Positions 15,844 through 24,750 of a stretch of DNA of 54,415 nucleotides are shown in pieces. The DNA is from Chloroflexi bacterium B3_Chlor (GTDB lineage Bacteria; Chloroflexota; Anaerolineae; UBA7937; B3-Chlor): contig NJBK01000016.1 in the NCBI GenBank assembly GCA_005223035.1, positions 1 through 54,415 of the forward strand, given 5' to 3'. Under the pieces are notes generated by a model. It was not told where the DNA came from. It searched no databases and saw only the letters and a program-made list of their open reading frames with translations. Position 1 is the first letter of the stretch, and every line of letters begins with the position of its first letter. Both the position numbers and the translations under genes were made by a program.

Positions 15844-16743
15844 ATGCTCACAGGAATCCATTTTCTTCTCACCTATGCCTGCAATTCCGAGTGTGACCAT
15901 TGTTTCTTGTATTGTGGCCCGAACTCCGAGGGAACTTTCACCTCAAGTCAGTTGAGGGACGTTCTCGCCGAGGCAGCCAGGATTGGAACCGTGGATATGG
16001 CATACTTCGAAGGGGGAGAACCCTTCCTATTCTATCCTCTGATGGTTGAAGGTATCAGGATTGCCCGCGAGATGGGTTTCGCAACGGGGGTAGTGACCAA
16101 CTCCTACTGGGCGACAACGGAAGAAGACGCTGAGTTGTGGCTCGGACCTCTGGTCGAGCTGGAGCTTTCGGACCTCAGTGTGAGTGACGACGCCTTTCAC
16201 CATGGAGACGTGGAAGACACTCCCGCAAAGCGGGCCCTGGCCGCGGCGACCCGGCTCGGCATGCCTTCGGACTCCATATGCATCGAGGAGCCTATGGTAG
16301 AGACAGGCATAGAGAAGGACCAGGACAAGGGTGCACCGGTCATCGGCGGAGGCGCCATGTTCAGAGGAAGGGCCGTTGAGAAGCTGGCCGAAGGGCTGCC
16401 CACAAGGCCGTGGGAAGAGCTGACTCAATGTCCTTATGAGGACCTCAGAGACCCGGGGAGAGTTCACCTGGACCCGTACGGCCACGTCCACCTCTGTCAG
16501 GGGCTGAGCATGGGCAACATGTGGGAGACTCCCCTATCGGCGCTGATCCAGAACTACGATCCTGATTTGCACGCCATCTGTAGACCTTTGCTCGAGGGAG
16601 GACCCGCCCTACTCGCCAAGCAATACGATGTCAAGCATCAGGATCAGTACATTGATGAGTGTCACCTCTGTTACCTCGTCCGACTGGCGCTGATAGACAG
16701 GTTTCCCCAGTACCTTGCACCTCGACAGGTCTATGGACTATAA
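15844..16743 (+). CDS. Radical SAM protein
   Basis: 299 aa from the ATG at 15844, which follows GGGGAGGAG by six bases; an upstream ATG in the same frame lacks a site. C13-x3-C17-x2-C20 ('CNSECDHC') is the 4Fe-4S binding motif, and 'FEGGEPFL' (about 62-69) is the GGEP motif that binds S-adenosylmethionine. The C-terminal part has further Cys residues (near 'CPYEDL', 'HLCQGL', 'CHLCYL') suggesting an auxiliary cluster of SPASM type. The reaction is unknown; such enzymes modify peptides or act in cofactor synthesis. A cupin and an MFS transporter follow in the same direction. No obvious precursor peptide was found. Confidence 0.88.
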   Translation: MLTGIHFLLTYACNSECDHCFLYCGPNSEGTFTSSQLRDVLAEAARIGTVDMAYFEGGEPFLFYPLMVEGIRIAREMGFATGVVTNSYWATTEEDAELWLGPLVELELSDLSVSDDAFHHGDVEDTPAKRALAAATRLGMPSDSICIEEPMVETGIEKDQDKGAPVIGGGAMFRGRAVEKLAEGLPTRPWEELTQCPYEDLRDPGRVHLDPYGHVHLCQGLSMGNMWETPLSALIQNYDPDLHAICRPLLEGGPALLAKQYDVKHQDQYIDECHLCYLVRLALIDRFPQYLAPRQVYGL

Positions 16744-16905
16744 TCAGCACGCAAGCGTACCTTGGGAGCACATCTCTGGCTTCGGCAAGGAACATGATGA
16801 TGCCGAAGCCTTTGTTCTGGAGGACGAAAAGAGGTGAAGGCCTGGTGCGGGCAAGCCGGGCCGCCAAATGGCACGGGGGATGGCCACTAAGAGGAGTTGA
16901 TTGCG

Positions 16906-17283
16906 ATGGTCAGAAGCCAAAGAACACAGTTTTTCATAGACCCCAGCCAGGCGCCCGGAATCGTGCAGATGCCGGGCCTGGAGACGACGATTCTTACCGG
17001 CCTGCATGGTGAACAGATGATGATGGCCCTCAATGCGACGCTGCCTGGTCACGCGGTGCCGAGCCATTCCCATCCCCACGAGCAGATCGGCATGGTCTAC
17101 CGCGGGAAGGCAAGGCTGAGGATTGGCGAGGAGGAACGCATTGCGCAAGAGGGGGATTTCTACCGCATCCCTGCCAACGTGCCCCACAGCGACACCTGCA
17201 TCGGGGACGAGCCCTTCGTGATGCTTGACATCTTCTATCCCGTGCGTGAGGACTTCATCGCCAAGCTGCAGGAAGTGTCGTAG
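16906..17283 (+). CDS. Single-domain cupin protein
   Basis: 125 aa from the ATG at 16906; GAGGAG lies nine bases upstream, while an in-frame TTG directly after it is too close. Cupin motif 1 'GHAVPSHSHPHEQIG' gives the metal ligands His, His and Glu; motif 2 'DFYRIPANVPHSDTC' gives the final His. It is a small beta-barrel metal-binding protein, possibly a dioxygenase, isomerase or sensor. It lies 160 bp after the radical SAM gene and 85 bp before the MFS gene, so co-transcription is likely. Confidence 0.85.
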   Translation: MVRSQRTQFFIDPSQAPGIVQMPGLETTILTGLHGEQMMMALNATLPGHAVPSHSHPHEQIGMVYRGKARLRIGEEERIAQEGDFYRIPANVPHSDTCIGDEPFVMLDIFYPVREDFIAKLQEVS

Positions 17284-17367
17284 GCCGTTAGAGCGAGTGA
17301 GAACCGATCGCAGTCCCCGGCGACGTCTATGTAGATGCAAGCCTAACACTGCGCATCTCCTGGGAAG

Positions 17368-18561
17368 TTGACTGAGAAAATGGAACGAGGAAGTGAAAAT
17401 CGGAGCCCGCGTCCAGTCTATCGCGACACCAATCTTCAGATAGTCTTCGGCGTCACGCTGATGGCCGTGCTTGGAGTCTCCAGCATAACTCCAGCGTTTC
17501 CGAAGATAGTGAAAGAGCTGGGCATTTCTCCCCAGGCTGTCGGATCCTTAATCACGGTCTTCACCCTTCCGGGGGTGCTACTGACCGCTGTCCTGGGAAT
17601 ACTCGCTGATCAATTCGGTAGAAGGAAGATCCTCGTTCCTGCACTGACAATCTTCGCTCTAGCCGGAGGGGCGTGCGCCTTTGCGCGCGACTTCAACCTT
17701 TTGTTGACATTGCGTTTCTTCCAGGGGGTAGGCGCAGCCGGGCTGGGAGCGATCAACGTCACCATTATCGGCGATCTGTATTCGGGTAGGGAGCGTACCG
17801 CTGCCATGGGCTGCAACTCCAGCGTACTGAGCGTAGGCACGGCGAGCTATCCAGCCATCGGCGGAGCCCTGGCGACGCTCGCCTGGTTCTATCCCTTTAT
17901 CCTTCCCCTGGCGGCTATCCCGGTGGGGCTGGCCGTTCTCTTCTCCCTGCGCAACCCTGAGCCGAAGAACGCGCAGGACTTCAGGCAATACTTGAGCGGT
18001 ACCTGGCAGATCATTGCGAGTCGTCAGGTTGTTGGCCTCTTTGCCGTCAGCACTATCACTTTCATCATCCTCTACGGATCGTACCTGACCTACTTTCCCC
18101 TCTTCATCGAGGACTCCTTCGCTGTCTCTCCCCTCATTATCGGCCTAGTAATCTCGGTTTCGTCCGTAGCCACCGCAGTCACATCCGCCCAACTGGGACG
18201 TCTGGCGAAGCTCGCCTCAGAGAGAACTCTTATCACGGCAGCTTGTATTCTCTATGCCGTGGCTCTGGTTGCTGTCCCCTTTGTTCCCAACATCTGGCTA
18301 TTGCTGATTCCCACCGTAGTCTTCGGCGTAGCTCAGGGCATCAACATGCCCAGTTTGATGGCACTGCTGGCAGATTTGGCGCCCATGGAGCAGCGTGGCG
18401 CTCTCATGTCCATCAATGGCATGGTCTTGCGACTGGGTCAGACGCTGGGGCCCCTTGTCATGGGAGCGGTGTTCGTCGTTTGGGGAACGGGCGGGGCCAT
18501 GTATGCAGGTGCTGGATTCGCGCTAGCCATGCTCATGGTCGTGCTTGCAATTTTACGTTAG
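17368..18561 (+). CDS. Major facilitator superfamily efflux transporter
   Basis: About 397 aa with 12 TM helices. The 'GILADQFGRRKIL' loop is MFS motif A (D-Q-F-G-R-R), characteristic of DHA1-type drug or metabolite exporters. The start is uncertain: TTG at 17368 lies right after GGGAAG, and an ATG at 17380 is the alternative. It follows the cupin gene by 85 bp and probably forms one unit with the radical SAM and cupin genes, perhaps exporting their product. Substrate not predictable. Confidence 0.88.
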   Translation: MTEKMERGSENRSPRPVYRDTNLQIVFGVTLMAVLGVSSITPAFPKIVKELGISPQAVGSLITVFTLPGVLLTAVLGILADQFGRRKILVPALTIFALAGGACAFARDFNLLLTLRFFQGVGAAGLGAINVTIIGDLYSGRERTAAMGCNSSVLSVGTASYPAIGGALATLAWFYPFILPLAAIPVGLAVLFSLRNPEPKNAQDFRQYLSGTWQIIASRQVVGLFAVSTITFIILYGSYLTYFPLFIEDSFAVSPLIIGLVISVSSVATAVTSAQLGRLAKLASERTLITAACILYAVALVAVPFVPNIWLLLIPTVVFGVAQGINMPSLMALLADLAPMEQRGALMSINGMVLRLGQTLGPLVMGAVFVVWGTGGAMYAGAGFALAMLMVVLAILR

Positions 18562-18599
18562 CGCTCGACTTTCGTGCCTTTAAGCAATTGAGTACAATT

Positions 18600-19571
18600 A
18601 TGAGTATGAAGGCGCCAAAAGCAACAGAGAAGGCCGGTGATGAGAAGAAGGCCGTAGCTCTCTGGTCGGTGTTGGCTGCTATCCTTCTGACGGGGACAAA
18701 ACTGGTTGTGGGTATCCTGACAGGGAGCCTTGGTATCCTGGCCGAGGCTGCGCACTCCGGCCTCGATCTGGTCGCCGCCGTGATCACCTATGGTGCCGTG
18801 CGGGTCTCGGACAAGCCTCCCGACCAGAGCCATCCTTATGGCCATGGCAAGGTGGAGAATCTCTCTGCCCTGGCGGAGACTTTGCTCCTACTCCTCACCT
18901 GTGTCTGGATCATCTATGAGGCCATCAACCGCCTCTTCTTCAAAGAGGTACACGTTGACGTTAATCTATGGGCCTTCGGCGTGGTTGCGCTTTCCATCAT
19001 CGTTGATGTCAACCGCTCGAGAGTATTGCGCCGGGTGGCGGAGAAGTACGATAGCCAGGCCCTGGAGGCCGACGCTTTGCACTTCAGCACCGACATCTGG
19101 AGTTCAGCAGTGGTCATGGCTGGACTGTTCCTGGTCAAGATTAGCCAATGGGTCGGCGGCCTCCCGGCGTTGGCCAGCGCGGATGCTCTCGCCGCCTTGG
19201 GAGTGGCCCTCCTTGTTGTTCTCGTCAGCCTCCAACTCGGCAAACGATCCGTGGATGCACTCCTCGACACAGCGCCGGCCGGGCTGGCGCAGCAGATCAA
19301 TGGACACGTGGAACAGATTGAGGGAGTCAGCGCCTGCCGGCAGGTTCGTGTACGCCGCGCCGGGCCCAAGAGCTTTGTAGATATCGTGTTGGAGATCAAT
19401 GGAGATGCCACTTTCGATGCCGCTCACGAGATCACGGCCAAAGTCGAGGACGTGGTTGGCAGGCTGATCCCTCGGGCGGACGTTGTCGTTCACTACGAAC
19501 CGGGTGACCTGACCCCTGATCTCGTCGACCATCGTGCTCCTCAGAATTGCACACGGCACCATCTACCCTGA
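18600..19571 (+). CDS. Cation diffusion facilitator (CDF) metal transporter, one C-terminal domain
   Basis: 323 aa from the ATG at 18600; a longer frame upstream overlaps the MFS gene and is not supported. Six TM helices. Site A ligands are canonical for zinc-type CDFs: H52-x3-D56 in TM2 and H161-x3-D165 in TM5. 'HPYGHGKVE' in the TM2-TM3 loop is family-typical. One cytoplasmic dimerisation domain follows (about 228-303), ending 'VVHYEPGD', after which the protein stops in a short unrelated tail (about 20 aa). It should export divalent metal in exchange for protons. A close paralogue follows; the shared DNA at their 3' halves points to recent duplication or gene conversion. Confidence 0.92.
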   Translation: MSMKAPKATEKAGDEKKAVALWSVLAAILLTGTKLVVGILTGSLGILAEAAHSGLDLVAAVITYGAVRVSDKPPDQSHPYGHGKVENLSALAETLLLLLTCVWIIYEAINRLFFKEVHVDVNLWAFGVVALSIIVDVNRSRVLRRVAEKYDSQALEADALHFSTDIWSSAVVMAGLFLVKISQWVGGLPALASADALAALGVALLVVLVSLQLGKRSVDALLDTAPAGLAQQINGHVEQIEGVSACRQVRVRRAGPKSFVDIVLEINGDATFDAAHEITAKVEDVVGRLIPRADVVVHYEPGDLTPDLVDHRAPQNCTRHHLP

Positions 19572-19820
19572 CCGTCTAGCTTTCCTGACAGGGATAGCCC
19601 CCTATACAGCAGCGTGCTCACTTGATATCCACGAAGTCTGTGATCCTGCGCTTGGGCCGGACGCTGCGGCCACCGCCAATGGACGCGGTGTTTATCCTCT
19701 GGGGGATTGGCTGGCCTTCTAGGGAGCAGCCGGGATTGCGCGGGTCATGTTCATTGTAGTCACCGTCAACATGGGCTAGAATCATCGCAGCACCGCCAGA
19801 GGAAAGAGCGCCAGCAGGAG

Positions 19821-21254
19821 ATGAAAGAGCCGAGCACGGTATCGGAACAGATTGGCATTGACACCGCCCAAGCTGAGAAGAGATCCGCCGCAGTGTCGAC
19901 GGTGCTGGCAGCTCTCTTCATCACAGGCATGAAGCTAGTCATGGGCTTCTGGACGGGAAGCCTGGGCATCCTGGCCGAAGCCGCAGACTCCGCTCTAGAT
20001 GTCGTTGCCGCGCTCCTGACCTTCGGGGCGGTTCGGGTCTCAAGCCAGCCGGCCGATGCAGGTCATCCCTACGGGCATGGCAAGATCGAGAACCTAGCTG
20101 CCTTAGTGGAGACATCGCTTCTCCTCTTCACATGCGCCTTGATCATCTACGAGGGCATCAGCCGCCTCTTCTTCAAGACCGTGCACATCGATGCCAATCT
20201 CTGGGCCTTCGGCGTACTGACGGTCTCCATGGTCATTGACTTTAACCGCATGCGCGCGCTGCAACGAACGGCAGACAAGCACCACAGCCAAGCACTGGAA
20301 GCCAGTGCCCTGCGTTTTCGCACTGACATCTGGACCTCATCAGTAGTCCTTCTAGGTCTGACACTGGTGAGAGTGCACGAATGGCTAGGCGGGCCCGCCT
20401 TCCTGCTCAAGGCGGACCCCGTTGCAGGCCTGGGCGTGGCGCTTGTCGTCTTGTTTCTCGGAGTACGGCTCGGCAGGAGCGCAGTGGCGGCGCTCCTGGA
20501 TACAGCACCGGAGGGGTTAGCGGAGGAGATTGGTGACCAGGTGGAGCGTGTCGACGGCGTCAGTTCTTGTCACCAGGTCCGTGTCCGGCGAGCTGGTGCC
20601 GAAAGCTTCGTGGATGTTGTCTTGGAGATCGATGGAGACGTCACTTTCGATGCCGCTCACGAGATAACCGCCAAGGTAGAAGAGGTCATCACCAGGCTGA
20701 TCCCTCGGGCGGACGTTGTCGTTCACTACGAACCCGGCGAGGCCAACGCTGATCTCGCCGCCCGCGTCAAGAGGATTGCGCAAGACATGGGGGCGAGTGC
20801 TCATAGCATCTGGGTGCACGAGACAGACGCGGGTCATCACGTCGAACTACACCTGGAGGTGGACCGCCAGGTCTCCCTGGAAGAAGCACACGATTTCGCA
20901 ACCCGTCTGGAGGCCCAGGTGAAGGTAGCCGCGCCTGAGGTCACCGAGGTAGTGGCTCACATCGAGCCCATGGGTGATGCGAACAGCCTGGGTAGGCCAC
21001 TGGGCGGAGATGACCACGCCCAGATGGAAGCGAAGATAGCAACTCTGGTAGATGCTTTCATGGGAGATGGATCCTGCCACCACGTGGCGATCTGGGAAGA
21101 AGGAGACGCTTGGGCAGCCTCGCTGCATTGCTCGCTGAGCCCCCAGTTATCGATTCAGCAGGCTCACGATTTGAGCGAGCAGCTGGAAGTACATCTGGTG
21201 GAGGAGATCCCGCTGCTACATCGAGTCGTCATTCACCTCGAGCCTCCCGAGTGA
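19821..21254 (+). CDS. CDF-family metal transporter with three C-terminal domains and altered metal site
   Basis: 477 aa from the ATG at 19821, which aligns with the paralogue's start; the Shine-Dalgarno is weak. TM2 has D56-x3-D60 instead of H-x3-D, and TM5 has R165-x3-D169: the usual TM5 His is Arg, confirmed in the DNA (CTG CGT TTT CGC ACT GAC). After the normal dimerisation domain (about 232-305, ending 'HYEPGE'), two more domains of similar length and pattern follow (about 311-384, ending 'HIEPMG', and about 398-477, ending 'HLEPPE'). Known CDFs usually have one. Metal choice and transport activity are therefore open; DxxxD in TM2 is seen in manganese- and iron-type members. Confidence 0.9.
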   Translation: MKEPSTVSEQIGIDTAQAEKRSAAVSTVLAALFITGMKLVMGFWTGSLGILAEAADSALDVVAALLTFGAVRVSSQPADAGHPYGHGKIENLAALVETSLLLFTCALIIYEGISRLFFKTVHIDANLWAFGVLTVSMVIDFNRMRALQRTADKHHSQALEASALRFRTDIWTSSVVLLGLTLVRVHEWLGGPAFLLKADPVAGLGVALVVLFLGVRLGRSAVAALLDTAPEGLAEEIGDQVERVDGVSSCHQVRVRRAGAESFVDVVLEIDGDVTFDAAHEITAKVEEVITRLIPRADVVVHYEPGEANADLAARVKRIAQDMGASAHSIWVHETDAGHHVELHLEVDRQVSLEEAHDFATRLEAQVKVAAPEVTEVVAHIEPMGDANSLGRPLGGDDHAQMEAKIATLVDAFMGDGSCHHVAIWEEGDAWAASLHCSLSPQLSIQQAHDLSEQLEVHLVEEIPLLHRVVIHLEPPE

Positions 21255-21528
21255 ACACCCAGCTACAGCGGCCCTAGCGTGGCGCTGGTCCCAGCGAACC
21301 CCCGGTGCATTGTGGGCTCACCCGCCTGGCCAACGAACTTGCCTTCACTCACACTAAAGCATCCGGCCGCCAACACTGGCGCAGAGCCCGGTGCCCGAGA
21401 CCAGCACAAGATAGGCGACACCCATGCCATCCTCGTGGCCGACGGGACAGGTCTGCCATTGGAAAGAACTGCGCGAGGCGGCGGCTGCCATTGTCTGTAG
21501 CCCGTCTGAAACTGCTGCGAGAGACCGC

Positions 21529-22122
21529 GTGAGCCAATACGACAAGTGGGAAGAGATCTACAAGAAGTATCGCTCGGAATCCCTACCTTGGGAGCTTGGC
21601 GAGCCGCGCCCCGTTCTGGTCGAGCTCATCAAGAGCCAAAAGGTAACGCCCAAGGGTAAGGCTCTGGACATTTGTTGTGGTTTGGGCACCAACACGATCT
21701 ATCTGGCCCAAGCCGGGTTTGAGACCACCGGTCTCGATATTTCGAAGACAGCCGTTGCACGCGCAAAAGCAAAGGCCCTGCAAGCGGGCGTGGATATCCG
21801 CTTCCTCGTGAGCAGTGCGCTCGACTTCGCCTTCAAGACCGATGAATTCGATTTCATCTTCGACATGGGCTGCTTCCATCATATCCTGCCAGCAGACAGG
21901 CCCAGGTTCATCCATGGCATTCGCCGCGTACTAAAGGAGGGGCGACACTACTTCATGGTTTGCTTCAGCGACAGAAATGGGTCTGCTTGGAACCATTTCT
22001 CCAAGGGGGAGATTCTCAATATCTTCTCCCCACATTTTGATCTCATGGACATGCAGCACTTCTCATCGCTTGAAGGCGACGGCCGCATCCGGTTCTTCTA
22101 CGCCACTCTCTTACGGAGATGA
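21529..22122 (+). CDS. Class I SAM-dependent methyltransferase
   Basis: About 197 aa from the GTG at 21529, chosen because family members start with a similar 'SQYDKWEEIYKKY' segment; the frame is open back to 21424 but the extra 35 residues look unrelated. Motif I 'ALDICCGLGTNT' binds S-adenosylmethionine; 'FDFIFDMGCFHHI' is the post-motif II/IV region. Similar proteins resemble TehB/thiopurine-type small-molecule methyltransferases. Acceptor unknown. No weighty context: it follows the CDF gene by 275 bp and is convergent with the PPIase gene. Confidence 0.8.
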   Translation: MSQYDKWEEIYKKYRSESLPWELGEPRPVLVELIKSQKVTPKGKALDICCGLGTNTIYLAQAGFETTGLDISKTAVARAKAKALQAGVDIRFLVSSALDFAFKTDEFDFIFDMGCFHHILPADRPRFIHGIRRVLKEGRHYFMVCFSDRNGSAWNHFSKGEILNIFSPHFDLMDMQHFSSLEGDGRIRFFYATLLRR

Positions 22123-22241
22123 CAGACCAGCAGTCCTCAGTTCCTCTCGCTCACCAGCCCCCCCGTGCCTCCAGACCAACCATTGTTTGCCAGCGCGCGC
22201 GTTCCATGCCCTGGGCCTACTTGTGGACTGCCCAACGAGAA

Positions 22242-22271
22242 AGGGCCACCGCTTGAAACCACGATGGCCCT
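22242..22271 (-). terminator. Intrinsic terminator for the PPIase gene
   Basis: On the minus strand a 7-bp AGGGCCA/TGGCCCT stem (22265-22271/22242-22248) is followed by TTTCTCGTT. It lies 150 bp beyond the PPIase stop codon. Confidence 0.55.
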
Positions 22272-22420
22272 CGGAGTAACCCCTTTACGAGCCGGCTCCT
22301 CGAAATCCCGTTCTTCGAGGCTCCTCTCGTCAGGCCGAGGCGTCTGGGCAATCCACCACCTCCAACCAGTTTGAGATCGCCGAATAGCGTAGCACAGACC
22401 AGAACGAGCGCATGACTCAG

Positions 22421-23575
22421 CTACTCAGGTGGTAACTTGTCCCCCGACCAATACCACTCGATAGTTGCCCTGGCCTCCAAATCGAACAGCCAGGTCTGGA
22501 ACGCCTCTGTCTTCCTCTGGGCTAGCATGACAGAATCCAACTCCCTGTCTTCGTCTCGCTCCTCAACCATGATAATATGGAAGCCGAATGAGGTCTCCAC
22601 CAAGTCGCTTACCTCGCCGAGCGAGAGGCTGAAAGCCACCTCATCGAACTCCGGCACCATTTGGCCCCTGGCGAACCAGCCCAGATCCCCACCCTGTTCT
22701 GCGCTGCCCGGATCCTGCGAGAGTTCCTCCGCAAGGGCCGCGAAATCTTCGCCGTCCGCCAGTCTGTCCAACAGTATCTCGGCCTCCTCCTCGGTCTCGA
22801 CGAGAACGTGCCGGGCACGTATGTGAAGTTCACTCGCGGGGACCTGCTGGCCAACGAACTCCTCCATCTTCGCCCGTAGAAGCTCGGCCCTTACTATCTC
22901 GCCATACTCCGCTTCCGACAACCCGGCGACTTCCTGCAAAGTGCTCAAATAATCGCCGTACAACTCCTCGAACCGGGCCTTGCTCATGGGAGTCGGTGTC
23001 ACGGTGGGCGTGATCTCAGCGGTGGCAGTAATGGGCTCGGTCGTAGGTGAAGGCGCTGGCGTCGGTTGCTCCCTGTAATAGCCAAAGGACTCCTCGATGA
23101 ACTGATCTATCTCCCCATCGGACACAGCAATCCCTTGCTCCTCGGCGGCCTGCCTGATCAACTCCTCTTGTATCAACTCATTCAAGAAACTCTCGCCGTC
23201 AACCTGACTGCTTTCCCACCAGAGTTGTGACAACAGCTGGTCTATGTACTGGACCAGAAACTGATCCTGGTCTGGGTCGAGCCTGGAGCGCTGAAACTGC
23301 AATTCCTGGACCTCGGCATCAATTCTCATCCGCTCGAGAAGCACCCTCTTTTGATACGTCGCGGTCTGTATGGGTGCTCCGTTGACCACTGCCACCGGGG
23401 AGGCAGGCTTAGCCACGAGCTCCACATACGCGCCATAGGCCAGGATAGCCACAATCAAACTGCCGACAAAAGCGGCGATCCCGATCAGAATCAACCGTTG
23501 TCGCCGCTCCCTCTCACGACGAGATATCTGCTTCCGCGTGAGAGGAACCTCTTTCTTCACCCTTCGTCTGGCCAT
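22421..23575 (-). CDS. Membrane-anchored SurA/PrsA-type peptidyl-prolyl isomerase
   Basis: 384 aa from the ATG at 23575, preceded by GGAGGA; upstream codons in the frame lack a site. A basic N-terminus is followed by one TM helix (about 27-50, 'LILIGIAAFVGSLIVAILAY'), so the bulk is outside the membrane. A SurA-like N-terminal chaperone part (about 60-170) and a Pro/Thr-rich linker (about 180-210, with 'TPTVTPTP') precede a parvulin rotamase domain (about 255-350: 'ARHVLVETEEEAE', 'GDLGWFARGQMVPEF', 'SFGFHIIMVEER'). It likely helps secreted proteins fold. The linker style is common in Chloroflexota. Monocistronic, ending at a terminator. Confidence 0.88.
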   Translation of the reverse strand: MARRRVKKEVPLTRKQISRRERERRQRLILIGIAAFVGSLIVAILAYGAYVELVAKPASPVAVVNGAPIQTATYQKRVLLERMRIDAEVQELQFQRSRLDPDQDQFLVQYIDQLLSQLWWESSQVDGESFLNELIQEELIRQAAEEQGIAVSDGEIDQFIEESFGYYREQPTPAPSPTTEPITATAEITPTVTPTPMSKARFEELYGDYLSTLQEVAGLSEAEYGEIVRAELLRAKMEEFVGQQVPASELHIRARHVLVETEEEAEILLDRLADGEDFAALAEELSQDPGSAEQGGDLGWFARGQMVPEFDEVAFSLSLGEVSDLVETSFGFHIIMVEERDEDRELDSVMLAQRKTEAFQTWLFDLEARATIEWYWSGDKLPPE

Positions 23576-23648
23576 CAAGTCCTCCGCCAGGTTCCACACC
23601 ATCCCACCGGCGACCACAGAGCTTCGCTGGGGAAGCTGGTAGACTGAA

Positions 23649-23700
23649 AACGCAACCGGATCTGCGAACCCCCCCATTTCAGGGCCGGCGCGGTTGCGTT
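23649..23700 (-). terminator. Intrinsic terminator of the rpsF-rpsR operon
   Basis: On the minus strand a 10-bp AACGCAACCG/CGGTTGCGTT stem (23691-23700/23649-23658) is followed by TTTTCAGTCT. It lies 72 bp after the rpsR stop codon. Confidence 0.7.
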
Positions 23701-23771
23701 CCTCTGAGAGACCAACAAGGCCTCGGCATAGGAAAACAAGTTCCTATGCCGAGTCGATCAATCCCCAAGGC

Positions 23772-24050
23772 TTAGCTGCCGGGAGCGTGCTCCACGGTGT
23801 ACGGCAACAGCGCTATATGCCGTGCTCGCTTTATGCCCAGCGCCAGACGGCGCTGGTGCCTGGCACAAACCCCCGTTTTGCGCCGTGGCTTGATCTTGCC
23901 ACGATTCGAAATGTACTGGCGCAATATGGCTACATCTTTGTAATCCACTGAATCGATCTTGTTCACACAGAAACTGCACTTCTTCTTGCGTCTAAACCTC
24001 CATCCACCTCGTCGCTTTGGTCTTTCCCTTCTGTCACGGGCCAAGGTCAA
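23772..24050 (-). CDS. rpsR: 30S ribosomal protein S18
   Basis: 92 aa; full length for S18. Diagnostic segments: basic N-terminus 'RRKKKCSFC', '[20 protein letters not shown]', '[20 protein letters not shown]'. It binds S6 and 16S rRNA in the 30S platform. Its start overlaps the end of rpsF by 17 bp, so translation is probably coupled. The usual ssb gene between rpsF and rpsR is absent. Confidence 0.97.
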   Translation of the reverse strand: MTLARDRRERPKRRGGWRFRRKKKCSFCVNKIDSVDYKDVAILRQYISNRGKIKPRRKTGVCARHQRRLALGIKRARHIALLPYTVEHAPGS

Positions 24051-24498
24051 CCTCCAGTTCTTCTTCCTCAGAATCCTCTGCGGCTTCCTCCCCTACCGGT
24101 GCCTCATCCGGCTCGACCTCCCCTCGATCCTCCGCAGCTTCCTCGTGGGGCTTGACTTCTTCCTCTGCCGACGGTTCCTTCACGGGTGCCGTCTCAGTGG
24201 CTGTGCCCGCTCTCTCATCGGCTCTGACCAGGAGGTAACGGATCACCTCTTCGGTCAACCCCAGCTTCGCCCCGAGTTCAGAAATCGCACCCGGTTCAAG
24301 CTGAATCTGAGCCACCATGTAGTACCCCTCGTGGAACTTCCGGATGGGATACGCCAGGCGACGTCTGCCCCAGGGGTCAAGGCGCATTACCTGACCACCT
24401 CCATCGGCGATCATCTGGCCGACCTTCTCTGTGACACCCTCCAGGTCTTCTTCCTCGACCTCTGGACTAACGATGTAGATGAATTCGTAATTGCGCAA
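24034..24498 (-). CDS. rpsF: 30S ribosomal protein S6 with acidic C-terminal extension
   Basis: 154 aa. The first ~95 residues are canonical S6 ('[20 protein letters not shown]', '[19 protein letters not shown]'). The C-terminal ~55 residues are highly acidic (many Glu/Asp, '[11 protein letters not shown]' end), longer than the usual S6 and reminiscent of the glutamate tails added to E. coli S6. Start ATG follows AGGAGAT. A consensus promoter lies about 85 bp upstream. Overlaps rpsR by 17 bp. Confidence 0.97.
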   Translation of the reverse strand: MRNYEFIYIVSPEVEEEDLEGVTEKVGQMIADGGGQVMRLDPWGRRRLAYPIRKFHEGYYMVAQIQLEPGAISELGAKLGLTEEVIRYLLVRADERAGTATETAPVKEPSAEEEVKPHEEAAEDRGEVEPDEAPVGEEAAEDSEEEELEVDLGP

Positions 24499-24582
24499 TC
24501 AACATCTCCTTTCTTCGGGCTTGCCACCAGTCATCGCTGGGGGCAGAAAGTCTGTAACTGCTATTCTAGTTGCCACAACACT

Positions 24583-24611
24583 ACTATATCATGAATCTGC
24601 ACTGCAGTCAA
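24583..24611 (-). promoter_or_regulatory. Promoter of rpsF-rpsR
   Basis: The minus strand reads TTGACT (24611-24606), a 17-bp spacer and TATAGT (24588-24583), 85 bp upstream of the rpsF start. Confidence 0.65.
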
Positions 24612-24750
24612 CGTCCAGCCATGCTCCTGGGTAGCTGGCTTTCCAGTCCCTCTATGATCTCCTCACAGGCAGCCTCAGCAAACCTCACCACCCGGCCAGC
24701 ATTCAAGTGCCCCAGGAAAGACTGCCTCACCGCCGTGCTGCACTGGACCT

